Assembly (NCBI GenBank): GCA_045542335.1
Contig: JAZQKV010000013.1
Coordinates: 1 to 28,741, forward strand
Direction of reading: 5' to 3'
DNA length: 28,741 nt
Origin: CAKSUT01 sp045542335
GTDB lineage: Bacteria; Bacillota; Clostridia; Oscillospirales; CAG-382
The notes beneath the pieces are model-generated. The model was given only the letters and a program-made list of their open reading frames with translations, was not told the DNA's origin and made no database searches. Below are positions 6,777 to 15,800 of the stretch, one piece after another (the first letter of the stretch is position 1; the number at the start of each line of letters is the position of its first letter). A program made the translations under genes and the position numbers.

Positions 6777-9401
6777 TTAAAGCTTTGCAATCATTTCCTC
6801 AACGTTCTTGAGCATTTCGGTGTATTTTGCAAGCTTTTCTCTTTCGCCGGCAATAACCTTTTCGGGAGCTTTGCCCACAAATTCGGGGTTGCCGAGCTTC
6901 TTGTTCACACGCTCGATTTCGGACAGGGCGGTTGCCTTTTCCTTTTCAAGTCTTGCACGTTCTTTTTCTGTGTCAACAATCTCGTTCATGGGTATAAACA
7001 GCTTTGCGCTGTCGGTTACGATGCTTACCGCACCGTCTGCTTCAAAGGTGTCGGTATATTCAACCTCGGAGGCAGAGGCAAGCTTCTCAAAGAACACGCT
7101 TGTGTCCTTGTTGAAGGAGTCGGTGTACTGGGAAATAACAATGAGCTTTGCCTTCTTTGACGGAGGTACGTTCATTTCCGCACGTCTGTTTCTCACAGCT
7201 CTGATTGCGCCGATTATGCGCTCCATGGTTGCTTCGTCTGCGGCAAAGTCAAGAGCTTCGCTGTACTTGGGCCACTCTGCAACGATAATGGGTTTGTCGG
7301 AAATTTCAAGGCTCTGCCAGATCTGCTCGGAAATATAGGGCATGAAGGGGTGAAGAAGCTTGAGAGTTTCGCTGAGAACATAGAGAATAACCTGCTGACA
7401 AGCCTTGTTGTCCTCGGTGTCCTTTGCGAAAAGACGGGGTTTAACAAGCTCGATATACCAGTCGCAGAAATAGTCCCAGATAAAGTCATAAAGCTTTCCT
7501 GCGGCAACGCCAAGCTCATATTTGTTGAGGTTTGCGGTCATTTCGGAAACGGTCTTGTTGAGAAGCGAGAGAATCCACTTATCTTCAAGGCGGAGGTTTT
7601 CGGGAAGTGTGGGCTTGGTGTCCTCATCAAGATTGAGAAGAACGAATCTTGCGGCGTTCCAGATCTTGTTTGCAAAGTTACGGGAAGCCTCAACCTTTTT
7701 GTCGGAATATCTCATGTCATTTCCGGGGGAGTTTCCTGTTACAAGGGTGAATCTGAGGGCATCTGCGCCGTATTTGTCAATAACCTCAAGGGGATCAACG
7801 CCGTTGCCGAGAGATTTACTCATCTTTCTGCCGAGTTCATCTCTTACAAGACCGTGGATAAACACATCCTTGAAAGGCTCTTCGCCCATGTGTTCAAGAC
7901 CGGAGAAAATCATTCTTGCAACCCAGAAGAAGATGATGTCATAGCCTGTTACAAGTGTGCTTGTGGGATAATAGTAAGCAAGGTCGTCTGTCTTTTCGGG
8001 CCAGCCGAGAGTTGAGAAAGGCCAAAGAGCAGAGGAGAACCATGTGTCAAGAACGTCTTCCTCCTGACGAAGCTCTGCACCGCACTTTTCACACTTTGTA
8101 AGCTCATCCTTTGAAACATACATTTCGCCACACTTGTCGCAATAGAACGCAGGGATTCTGTGTCCCCACCAGAGCTGACGGGAAATGCACCAGTCCTGAA
8201 TGTTTTCCATCCAGTTTGTGTATGTCTTTGTGAATCTTTCGGGAACGAAGTTTACCTTCTTATCATATACTACCTGAAGTGCAGGCTTTGCAAGGGGTTC
8301 CATCTTAACGAACCACTGATTACTTGTGAGGGGTTCAACGTTTGTTCCGCAACGGTAGCAGGTGCCGACGTTGTGGGAATATTCCTCAACTTTAACAAGG
8401 AAGCCGCCTTCTTCGAGGTCTTTCACCACAGCCTTTCTTGCATCAAGTCTGTCCATACCCTCATATTTTCCGCCATTTGCGTTGATGGTTGCATCATCGT
8501 TCATGACACGGATCATTTCAAGGTTGTGACGCTGACCTACAAGGAAGTCGTTGGGGTCGTGAGCAGGAGTGATTTTAACGCAGCCTGTTCCGAAATCCTT
8601 TTCAACATATTCGTCTGCAACAACGGGGATTTCCCTGTTCATAATGGGAAGAACGAGCATCTTGCCGATGAGGTGAGCATAGCGCTCGTCGTCGGGGTGA
8701 ACGGCAACGGCGGTGTCGCCCATCATTGTTTCGGGACGGGTTGTTGCGACGGTTACATATTCGCCTTCGCTGTCCTTTACGGGATAGCGGATATGCCAGA
8801 AGTGACCGGGTTGTTCGGTGTAGGAAACCTCGGCATCGGAAAGGGCGGTTGTACAGTGGGGACACCAGTTGATGATGCGGTTTCCACGGTAAATAAGGCC
8901 CTTGTTATACAGGTTTACAAACACTTCCTTAACGGCGTTGGAGCAACCCTCATCCATTGTGAAGCGTTCTCTTGTCCAGTCGCAGGAGCAGCCGAGCTTT
9001 TTGAGCTGGCTTATGATTCTGTTACCGTACTTATTTTTCCAGTCCCACACTCTTTCAAGGAACTTTTCACGACCGAGGTCATATCTTGTCAGACCCTCTT
9101 CCTTGCGGAGGTTTTCTTCAACCTTGATCTGAGTTGCGATACCTGCATGGTCTGTTCCGGGAATCCAGAGGGCGTTATAGCCATCCATTCTCTTGAAACG
9201 GATGAGGATGTCCTGGAGGGTTTCGTCGAGGGCGTGACCCATGTGAAGCTGTCCTGTTACGTTGGGAGGGGGAATTACAATTGAATAGGGGGGCTTTTTT
9301 GTGTCTGTGGAGGGTTTAAAGAAGCCTCCGTCGTTCCACATGGCATAAATTTTGTCCTCTGTGCCATGGGGGTTGTATTGTTTTTCGAGTTCCTTTGGCA
9401 T
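6777..9401 (-). CDS. valS: Valyl-tRNA synthetase
   Basis: A full-length 874-residue class I aminoacyl-tRNA synthetase that charges tRNA-Val. The HIGH motif reads LHMGH (52-56) within PPPNVTGQLHMGHALDE. The KMSKS signature is intact at residues 526-530, followed by LGNGVDPLEVIDKYGADALR. The large editing domain lies between them, with ATTRPETMMGDTAVAVHP typical of ValS. Cys pairs CYRCG and CDKCG with CEKCG suggest a bound zinc. A C-terminal coiled coil of Lys/Glu residues closes the protein. AAGGAG precedes the ATG. Only 34 nt separate it from the upstream methyltransferase gene, so there is no room for a T-box leader directly before valS. It must be co-transcribed with the restriction-modification genes or use a promoter inside the methyltransferase gene. 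Confidence 0.98.
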   Translation of the reverse strand: MPKELEKQYNPHGTEDKIYAMWNDGGFFKPSTDTKKPPYSIVIPPPNVTGQLHMGHALDETLQDILIRFKRMDGYNALWIPGTDHAGIATQIKVEENLRKEEGLTRYDLGREKFLERVWDWKNKYGNRIISQLKKLGCSCDWTRERFTMDEGCSNAVKEVFVNLYNKGLIYRGNRIINWCPHCTTALSDAEVSYTEQPGHFWHIRYPVKDSEGEYVTVATTRPETMMGDTAVAVHPDDERYAHLIGKMLVLPIMNREIPVVADEYVEKDFGTGCVKITPAHDPNDFLVGQRHNLEMIRVMNDDATINANGGKYEGMDRLDARKAVVKDLEEGGFLVKVEEYSHNVGTCYRCGTNVEPLTSNQWFVKMEPLAKPALQVVYDKKVNFVPERFTKTYTNWMENIQDWCISRQLWWGHRIPAFYCDKCGEMYVSKDELTKCEKCGAELRQEEDVLDTWFSSALWPFSTLGWPEKTDDLAYYYPTSTLVTGYDIIFFWVARMIFSGLEHMGEEPFKDVFIHGLVRDELGRKMSKSLGNGVDPLEVIDKYGADALRFTLVTGNSPGNDMRYSDKKVEASRNFANKIWNAARFVLLNLDEDTKPTLPENLRLEDKWILSLLNKTVSEMTANLNKYELGVAAGKLYDFIWDYFCDWYIELVKPRLFAKDTEDNKACQQVILYVLSETLKLLHPFMPYISEQIWQSLEISDKPIIVAEWPKYSEALDFAADEATMERIIGAIRAVRNRRAEMNVPPSKKAKLIVISQYTDSFNKDTSVFFEKLASASEVEYTDTFEADGAVSIVTDSAKLFIPMNEIVDTEKERARLEKEKATALSEIERVNKKLGNPEFVGKAPEKVIAGEREKLAKYTEMLKNVEEMIAKL

Positions 9402-9435
9402 TTTTTGTTTCTCCTTAAACTAAAGATAATATTTA

Positions 9436-10338
9436 TTACTGTGTTTGAAAAAACGAGGTTTGGGAATTTGATCTATATGGTGATTTTTTGGCGTCGGGAA
9501 AATAATTCATGAGAAGAGCTTCGGTCATTGGAAGCCTGTTTTTTTCACTTGCACCTACATGATAAAAATGGGAAGTGGTTAATTTGTTACAATCTGACCA
9601 CACGGTAGAAATATATGAATTTGTACGGAATTCATTATGATCCCATGTTGAAACCATGAAATTCGCGCCAGAGTCAAAAAGCTTTTTTTTCAACATAAGC
9701 TCCGAATTTTCGTCCCATGAATCGTAATAATCCACGTGTCGTCCGATATAAGGTGGATCACAATAAATGAAGCTGTTGCTGGGTGCGTTTTCAATGGTTT
9801 TTTCATATGATTGGCAGACGAACAGCCAATTATTGTTTTTTATTAAAAATTCGATATGTAAGACTTGATTTACAATTTTGGTAATGTACGCTTTTGAAAA
9901 ACGAAGTGGCTTGTGTCCGTAAGGAACATTGTATTTGAAATCTTTGTTAAAACGAATCATGCCGTTAAAGCACGAACGGTTAAGAAATAGGAAATCCAAG
10001 GGGGAATGATGATTATTGAAACGTTCTCTAACTTCATAAAAGTATTCATCATCTTTTTGTGAAAGAAGTGCACCGTTTTCTTCAAGAAACTCTTTTACAA
10101 TGAAATGATTGATTTTTCCACTTTTCATTTGAGAATAAAACTCTATGATATGCGGATTTATATCGGCAAAAATTGCGTTTCTTGGGGCGATATTGAACCC
10201 AACAACACCCGACCCCATAAAAGGCTCTATCCAAGTTGTGTTATGATGCAGTATGACATTGCTTGATATAAACGGTACGAGCTTTGTTTTAATGCCCTGT
10301 ATTTTCAAGGGTGGGACAAAAACCTTGTTTTCACTCAT
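9436..10338 (-). CDS. Adenine-N6 DNA methyltransferase, M.EcoRV-like (D12 class)
   Basis: A 300-residue DNA adenine methyltransferase of the D12 (Dam/M.EcoRV) class. The S-adenosylmethionine motif EPFMGSG lies at 38-44 and the catalytic DPPY at 194-197, giving the alpha order. From memory, the N-terminus (KVFVPPLKIQGIKTKLVPF), the DFLFLNRSCFNGMIRFN block and CDPPYIGRHVDYYDSW are closely similar to M.EcoRV, which protects GATATC. GATATC specificity is therefore predicted, not shown. The start codon lies 4 nt after the endonuclease stop, and its CAGGAG ribosome site is inside the end of that gene, so synthesis of the two is linked. No controller protein gene is present. The gene is visibly AT-richer than its neighbours valS and DUF1015, suggesting acquisition by transfer. 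Confidence 0.94.
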   Translation of the reverse strand: MSENKVFVPPLKIQGIKTKLVPFISSNVILHHNTTWIEPFMGSGVVGFNIAPRNAIFADINPHIIEFYSQMKSGKINHFIVKEFLEENGALLSQKDDEYFYEVRERFNNHHSPLDFLFLNRSCFNGMIRFNKDFKYNVPYGHKPLRFSKAYITKIVNQVLHIEFLIKNNNWLFVCQSYEKTIENAPSNSFIYCDPPYIGRHVDYYDSWDENSELMLKKKLFDSGANFMVSTWDHNEFRTNSYISTVWSDCNKLTTSHFYHVGASEKNRLPMTEALLMNYFPDAKKSPYRSNSQTSFFQTQ

Positions 10339-10342
10339 CGTT

Positions 10343-11173
10343 TCACTCCTGTTTTGAGGTACTTTTGTTTAATAAATTTGCGGGTAATCTACGGTAAATC
10401 AAATATTCGCTGAAAGAAGTGAGCTTTTTTCTCTCTCCTCTTGAGGATAATATTTCGATTTTTCCATAATTTGCCCAATAATCATCGAAGTACTCTTCGC
10501 CTGCATTTACAAATGTGCCGTTCCCACTTAAAATGTCAGATATATTTTTAATGCTCCCTATATTTGCGGTGTTTCCGCTTCCGCATTTATCGCTTGCGAT
10601 ACGCCATTTTTCATGAGCGAAAAAAATGAAATCGCCGATAACAGCGGGGATTGTATCAAGTTCATTTAAAGAATATACGTTCATTTCTTCTGCATTGTTA
10701 AGACGAAAACGTGAGTATATAATTCCGAGGCAGAAATGACCGCTGTATTCACTGTAAGGATATTGGACGTTTTTATGACTTTTTCTGTTGACAAAATATT
10801 CACCATGTGAGCCAAGTGTAAAGCCGTTGCACAAAGCCGGATTCCTACTACTGCGATACGTCGTTTTTAAATCTACTGCAAACTTGATTTCGGGATGCTT
10901 TTTGCATACAAAAGTAAGGTCAGGATACCAATTTTGGTGTGTCGCCAATTCGATAGAGTACCCATTTTGCTCCCCAAACTCTAAAAAGAAAGGAAACAGA
11001 TGAAGCTCAAGCATTTTAGAAATTACTTTTGTATCTTCTGAAAGGGCATGGACATTTTTAAAAACATCAATGAAACCACGCATTGTCCACTCACCATTGA
11101 GTGATATTCTTTTTGGAAGCATTTTAGCAAAATCATCAAGAGCAAGATAAAAAGACTCTTTTGTAGGTTTCAT
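10343..11173 (-). CDS. Type II restriction endonuclease, EcoRV-like
   Basis: A 276-residue PD-(D/E)XK endonuclease. The active site matches EcoRV: Glu56 (MLELHLF), Asp85 (WYPDLTF), Asp101 and Lys103 (AVDLKTTY). The recognition loop GSGNTANIGSI starts at 198 and is nearly the GSGNTTNIGSI of EcoRV residues 182-192. The Gln loop reads HQNWYPD against QQNHYPD. Further matching blocks are FTLGS, VQYPYSEY, YSLNELDTIP, KWRIASD and DDYWANY. This strongly predicts cleavage of GATATC. The ATG at 11173 is chosen because GAGGTG lies 9 nt upstream; a GTG at 11185 lacks a ribosome site. An N-terminal stretch makes it about 30 residues longer than EcoRV. The endonuclease precedes the methyltransferase in one operon without a controller gene, an order that would make the nuclease before its protection. 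Confidence 0.94.
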   Translation of the reverse strand: MKPTKESFYLALDDFAKMLPKRISLNGEWTMRGFIDVFKNVHALSEDTKVISKMLELHLFPFFLEFGEQNGYSIELATHQNWYPDLTFVCKKHPEIKFAVDLKTTYRSSRNPALCNGFTLGSHGEYFVNRKSHKNVQYPYSEYSGHFCLGIIYSRFRLNNAEEMNVYSLNELDTIPAVIGDFIFFAHEKWRIASDKCGSGNTANIGSIKNISDILSGNGTFVNAGEEYFDDYWANYGKIEILSSRGERKKLTSFSEYLIYRRLPANLLNKSTSKQE

Positions 11174-11219
11174 AGTTAAGGACACCTCACAAATTTAAAA
11201 TGATGCTGTTTAGGTAATA

Positions 11220-11245
11220 GAATTCATACTTAGAAAGTATAATTC
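11220..11245 (-). terminator. AT-rich hairpin between DUF1015 and the restriction gene
   Basis: GAATT-C-ATACTT (11220-11231) pairs with AAGTATAATTC (11235-11245) to give 11 bp with one bulge and an AGA loop. It overlaps the DUF1015 stop codon. No T-run follows on the - strand, so it may be a weak terminator or mark the junction of inserted DNA. Confidence 0.35.
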
Positions 11246-12545
11246 AGATTTCCTTGATTCTGTTCATTACAAGACCGGTTATGAGCTTGGGATAGAAGTA
11301 TGTTGACTTCTGAGGCATCTTGTCATTTGCGGCGGCAACATCGCGGATTTCGCTGACCTTTGTGGCGTTGATGATAAAGGCACAGTCAAATTCGTTGTCG
11401 GCATCGGCAAGAGAAATTGCCTCGTCGGTGTCTCTTGTGTAGGTGAGATTCACCTGATTTGCCATGTTTTCCTTGTCAATTCCGAAGATTTCTTCGAGGA
11501 TAAGGCTGTGAAGCACAGTTACGTCAAGGTTCTTATAAGCCTCGCTCTTTCCGGGACAAAGCTCGGAAATGCGCTTTTTTGCACCCTCGCTGTCTTCAAG
11601 AAGAACGCTGTAATACTCCTTATTTCCTGCGCAGAAGACATATGCCTTTTTTTCCTTGTTTGTGTCAAGAAAACGCTTTGCGCAGTTGGGGCAGGCGAGC
11701 TTTTCCACCTTGAAATACTTTGAAAGTCCCTCAAGAACTGCCTCTTTGTTATAATTCTCAAGGTTTCTCACAAGGCGGTGGGTGGGGAAGACCACAAGTC
11801 CGTCATTCTCCATATCAACAAGCATCATCATGACGAAGTTTCCGGGGTGAGATGTGTCATTTTCAGGGAAAACGCCGTCGGCGATGAGCTTCTTTTTAAA
11901 GTTGAGAGCTGTTTCATAGCGGTGATGACCGTCGGCAATGTAGAGCTTTTTGTCCTTCAGACCGCTTACAATTGAAGAAATCTCTTCCTTATTATATATA
12001 CACCACAAACGCTGAATAACTCCGTCGTCTGCGACAAACTCTATATCGGGTTTTCTTTCTGCAAGACGGTCGATGATTGAGGTCACATTTCTTTGGGCAT
12101 CGTTGTACATGGAATATATTGAGCTGAAGTTGCAATAACATTCGCTCATGAGATTGAATCTGTCCTGCTTTGCTTTAGAGAGGGTTTCCTCATGGGGAAG
12201 TACCACTCCATCGGAAAACTCATGAAGCCTCACAAGGGTGTAAATACCTCTTATCTTTTTTGTTTCGCCATAAGCGGTAAACTCTTCCTCGTAGATATAT
12301 ATGCCGTCTTTGTCATCGCACTTGAGCACGCCTGAGGACAACATTTCTTTCAAGTCCTTTGCCGCAGCTTTATAGGGGGCATCGCCCTTTGGAAGCTCAA
12401 GACGGATTATATTATTCTCGCTTTCGGCAAGATAGCCGAGACGCTGCTCTTCGTTTATGATGTCATAAGGCGGACAAACGTTTTTTGAAATATCCCCGGC
12501 TTTTTCGGTAAAGCGCAGAGCCGGAAACGAACGGATTTCTGCCAT
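11244..12545 (-). CDS. DUF1015 family protein
   Basis: A 433-residue soluble protein of the DUF1015 family (PF06245). Recognisable blocks are MAEIRSFPALRF at the start, VCPPYDIINEEQ (about 22-33), VVLPHEETLSKAKQDR (about 136-151), YIADGHHRYETALNF (about 200-214) and FPTHRLVRN (about 248-256). The ADGHHR motif recalls the ParB/sulfiredoxin-like fold of free-serine kinases, and some family members sit near serine biosynthesis genes, so a role in serine phosphorylation is possible. No such neighbour is visible, and the function should be regarded as unknown. The ATG at 12545 is chosen because the family begins with this MAEIR-type sequence; the upstream extension to 12641 reads through hairpin and promoter sequence. 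The ribosome site is weak (AAAGGG). It is divergent from the giant gene and shares its regulatory region. Confidence 0.92.
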   Translation of the reverse strand: MAEIRSFPALRFTEKAGDISKNVCPPYDIINEEQRLGYLAESENNIIRLELPKGDAPYKAAAKDLKEMLSSGVLKCDDKDGIYIYEEEFTAYGETKKIRGIYTLVRLHEFSDGVVLPHEETLSKAKQDRFNLMSECYCNFSSIYSMYNDAQRNVTSIIDRLAERKPDIEFVADDGVIQRLWCIYNKEEISSIVSGLKDKKLYIADGHHRYETALNFKKKLIADGVFPENDTSHPGNFVMMMLVDMENDGLVVFPTHRLVRNLENYNKEAVLEGLSKYFKVEKLACPNCAKRFLDTNKEKKAYVFCAGNKEYYSVLLEDSEGAKKRISELCPGKSEAYKNLDVTVLHSLILEEIFGIDKENMANQVNLTYTRDTDEAISLADADNEFDCAFIINATKVSEIRDVAAANDKMPQKSTYFYPKLITGLVMNRIKEI

Positions 12546-12587
12546 AAAAGGAAACACCCTTTCACTTATAAAATAATATGAAGACTT

Positions 12588-12616
12588 TTTTTGTGCCACT
12601 ATAACAGGCACAAAAA
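12588..12616. promoter_or_regulatory. Inverted repeat TTTTTGTGCC-N9-GGCACAAAAA, candidate operator or leader hairpin
   Basis: Ten-base perfect arms (12588-12597 and 12607-12616) lie in the 5' region of DUF1015. The core TTTTTGTGC appears again as an inverted pair at 12739-12766, next to the promoter of the giant gene. Confidence 0.5.
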
Positions 12617-12631
12617 GCCATATATAAATAT

Positions 12632-12660
12632 ATAATATCACAATAATGTGACTAATTCAA
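12632..12660 (-). promoter_or_regulatory. Probable DUF1015 promoter
   Basis: On the - strand, TTGAAT (12660-12655), 17 nt, then TATTAT (12637-12632). The spacer contains the small dyad TCACA-N4-TGTGA. Transcription would begin near 12625, placing the TTTTTGTGCC hairpin in the leader. Confidence 0.45.
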
Positions 12661-12738
12661 GTAAATTTGTTAAAATGAGTAAATTCCGAGTAAAAAACTT
12701 TTATAAAGAGCGGTATTCCCTGTCAAACATGGCTTAAT

Positions 12739-12766
12739 GCACAAAGAACGTGACGGCTTTTTGTGC
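12739..12766. promoter_or_regulatory. Second TTTTTGTGC inverted pair upstream of the giant gene
   Basis: GCACAAA (12739-12745) and TTTGTGC (12760-12766, within TTTTTGTGC from 12758) are inverted with a 14-nt gap, about 60 nt upstream of the -35 box of the giant gene. They share the core of the repeat at 12588-12616. Confidence 0.45.
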
Positions 12767-12823
12767 AATTTGTAGAAAATCGGTTTTATCCAAAAAAATT
12801 CGCCACTTTTTTTCCAAAAGCAC

Positions 12824-12852
12824 TTGATTTTTAATTTGTTTTGTATTATAAT
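12824..12852 (+). promoter_or_regulatory. Promoter of the giant secreted protein gene
   Basis: TTGATT (12824-12829), a 17-nt spacer and TATAAT (12847-12852) form a near-consensus promoter. Transcription would start near 12859, leaving a leader of about 34 nt with AAGGAG at 12876-12881. Confidence 0.82.
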
Positions 12853-12892
12853 AGTGCCGTATCAAAATTTATTCTAAGGAGTGTGCTTAAAC

Positions 12893-15800
12893 ATGAAGAA
12901 AACTCTCTCGGCAGTATTGGCAATGCTCATGATACTGTCCTGCTTTGCTTTCACAGGCACAAGCGTATTGGCAAGTGAGGAGTATCCCATGGTTTACAAG
13001 AACGTAGCAAACTCGGCTGACTTGTTCACCGCAAGCGTTGACTATGTTCGTGCTGAAACCACGGTTGGTACTTATCACGGTGTACAATCCACAAGATTTG
13101 ATCCTATCCGTGTTGAAACCATCAACAAGGGTAACAACGGCAACCGTGCCGAGCAGGATGTCTCCAAGATGGGACAGACTGTTGAAGGTTATGGTAGGAT
13201 TCCGCTTAATAATTCTGTAAGCGAAAATGCTAATAAACTCGACTACAGAGTTTATAAGTATCTTGCTGTAAAGTATTACTACGAAGTAACGCATGAAAAC
13301 GAGCCTTCTGCAACACAGATGGTCTGGAGAACAATGAACTCTGGAAAGCCCGAAGGTACATCTGCACCTGCAAATGTTATAAGTAGTGAGCTTGTAACAA
13401 ACAAGTGGGCGTATGCTTACTTTGACCTCGGCTCGGTAGCAAAGGATACCGCTTACTTCTGTATGCAGTATCACTTTGACTACATGGCAAAGGATGGCGC
13501 AGCTATCACAGGACGTGCTATTCCCGAGGGCGAGGTTATGTACCTTGAGGGATGCTACTATGCAACAAGCATGGATGAGCTTCCTGTAATGGTTGATGAG
13601 TACCTCGGTGCGGAGGATGTTGATGCAACTGCAACCGGCGCAACAGTTGAAGAGGTTGAGTTTGTAAAGGGCGACGCTTTTGCTGTAACTCCCGGAGCTG
13701 CCGCAGGCGCAACACTTACATTCAACGTTAAAATCAATGATGCATCCAAGACACCCAACCTTGAAATCGACTACTATATGTATGCTTCCGCAGACCAGAC
13801 AGTTGATGCAAAGCCTGTTGTTGTTATTGGCGGTCGTGAAATCGAAGCGGCTGATGCTATAACTGCTAACAAGTGGGAAACTGCAAGATTTGACATCACT
13901 CCCGAAGAGGTTGCTACTCTTGAAGCTACAACAGAGATCACTCTCTACCCCTACGGTAAGACATTTGTTCCTGCTGCAAACAACAAGATGTACATTCAGA
14001 GAATCGCACTTCTTGAGAATGCAACAACAGTTGATAACGTTTATTCCGCACCCGACCTCGATGAGAACGGTGACATAAAGATTTATGAATACGTTGATCC
14101 CGAAGGCGGAGCAGTTGCTTACTACGGCATTGGCGGTTCCTATGAAGGTATCGACCCTGCAGGCTCTACCTCCGTTGCTCCTTACGGAAGCCTTACCAAG
14201 GCAGTTCAGGCACTTGACAAGGTTGGCGGCGGTACACTCGTGCTTCTTTCCGACATCGGTCTTATCGATTCAAAAACAACTGAGAAAGAGGCTGTTGCAG
14301 GTAAGACAGATACAGATGCTAAACCCAACAAGGGTCCTGAAGAGCTTATGTACTTCAGATTCCCTGAACATAAAAATATGATCAAGCTCCGCGGTACTCC
14401 CGACAAGAGAGCTACTGTTTGGTGCTGGGCACAGAGTAACATCAACGGTCCCACATGGTTCCAGGAATACATCAAGTTTGATTCCCAGGACCATGATGGC
14501 GACGATGGTATCTACTTCAGAGGTAAGAAGGGTATCTTCGGTATGCCCGGCGGCGATTATGATGATGTAATTTTCGGTCAGACAAATGGCTCTCTCTGTG
14601 TTATCGGTGGTGCAGACGGAGGTACGTTTGATCAGATTGACCTTACGTTCTATTCCGGTCAGGGTCCCAGACAGCTCAGAACAGCCGGTGCGTATGGCGG
14701 TTCAAATGTTAAAGGCGATATTACTCTTAACCTTTATGAAGTTGATTTTGCTACAACCACATTTAAGTTCAGCCACGGCGGTGGCACTGCAAAGAACAAC
14801 TTCGCCGGTGATTTCATTATAAACATTTACGGCGGTGCAAAGTTCAAGAGCGGTCAGGTGATGAACGAGGGCGGTACAGATGTTGTTGTCGGCGGCGATT
14901 TCATCGTTAATGTTTACGGCAAGCAGTCTGCAGGCTCTCTCGGAACTATAAACAAGGCAACAATCGGCGGCAACAAGATCCTCAATATAGTAGAGGCTCC
15001 CACAGTTTCTATTAACGAAACACCTTATAACATGATTCTTAAGGTTACTTCCGAGCAGACAGGCAACGAGGCAGCTATCACAGCAGGTCTTGCTGCAGTT
15101 TCTGAAGGCACAACCGATACAGTTACATACGGCGGTGTTATCAAGGCTGTTGACGCAGGTCTTACAGTTGAGGCTGACTACACAGAAACAGCTCACAAAG
15201 CGCCTCTTGTTTATACAGGCACAACCCTTACAATAAAGGAAGGCGTTGAGTTCACACTTAACGGCGATGTTACATTCAAGGACATCACAATCGTTATGGA
15301 GAACGGCGCTTCCATCAACTCCGGCGACTTTGCTGTTACTTATGAAAACACAGTTAAGTTTGAAGGTTCCGGTAAGCTCGTAGGTACAGACTTCGAAGTT
15401 GAAAAGAACGATGCGGACTTCACAGTTGATGCTGCAAAGCTCAACACAGTTGCCGCAGATTTCACAACTCTTATCGCTCTTGAAAGCGTGAACGTTGTTG
15501 CAGTAAATGAGCCTATCAGATTTCCTGTAGATATCACAGATGATATCAAGGCAGGTAGCGTTGTTTATTACATCACAAACGTTGACGGTGCTACAACTGT
15601 AGACGGTGCAATGACAATTTCCGACGGAACTAACACAGTTACTCTCGACGGTCTTGCTGTTAACGAATGGGGCAATGCATCCTTTGATGCAACCGTATTC
15701 AACGGCGCAACAGTGCTTACATTTACTCCTGCATCACTTCCCGACGGCTTCTATCTCTATATCCACAGCATCAACTTTGCTGAAAACAGCATTGGCTACG

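Noticed and set aside
8160..9284. A 374-codon + strand open frame
   Set aside because: Antisense to valS, whose motifs are intact; composition is Val/Cys/Phe-rich as expected for a shadow frame, with no recognisable domain.
12893..12980. Lipoprotein signal (MILSC) in the giant protein
   Set aside because: The Cys lies in the middle of the hydrophobic core and is followed by more hydrophobic residues and a better signal peptidase I site (SVLA); the -2 residue is also atypical.
13615..13650. ATATGATV in the giant protein, resembling an ApbE flavinylation motif (SGAT-type)
   Set aside because: The preceding residues do not match the D-G-x-S/T-G-A-T pattern well and no FMN-bind domain surrounds it; chance in a Thr/Ala-rich protein.
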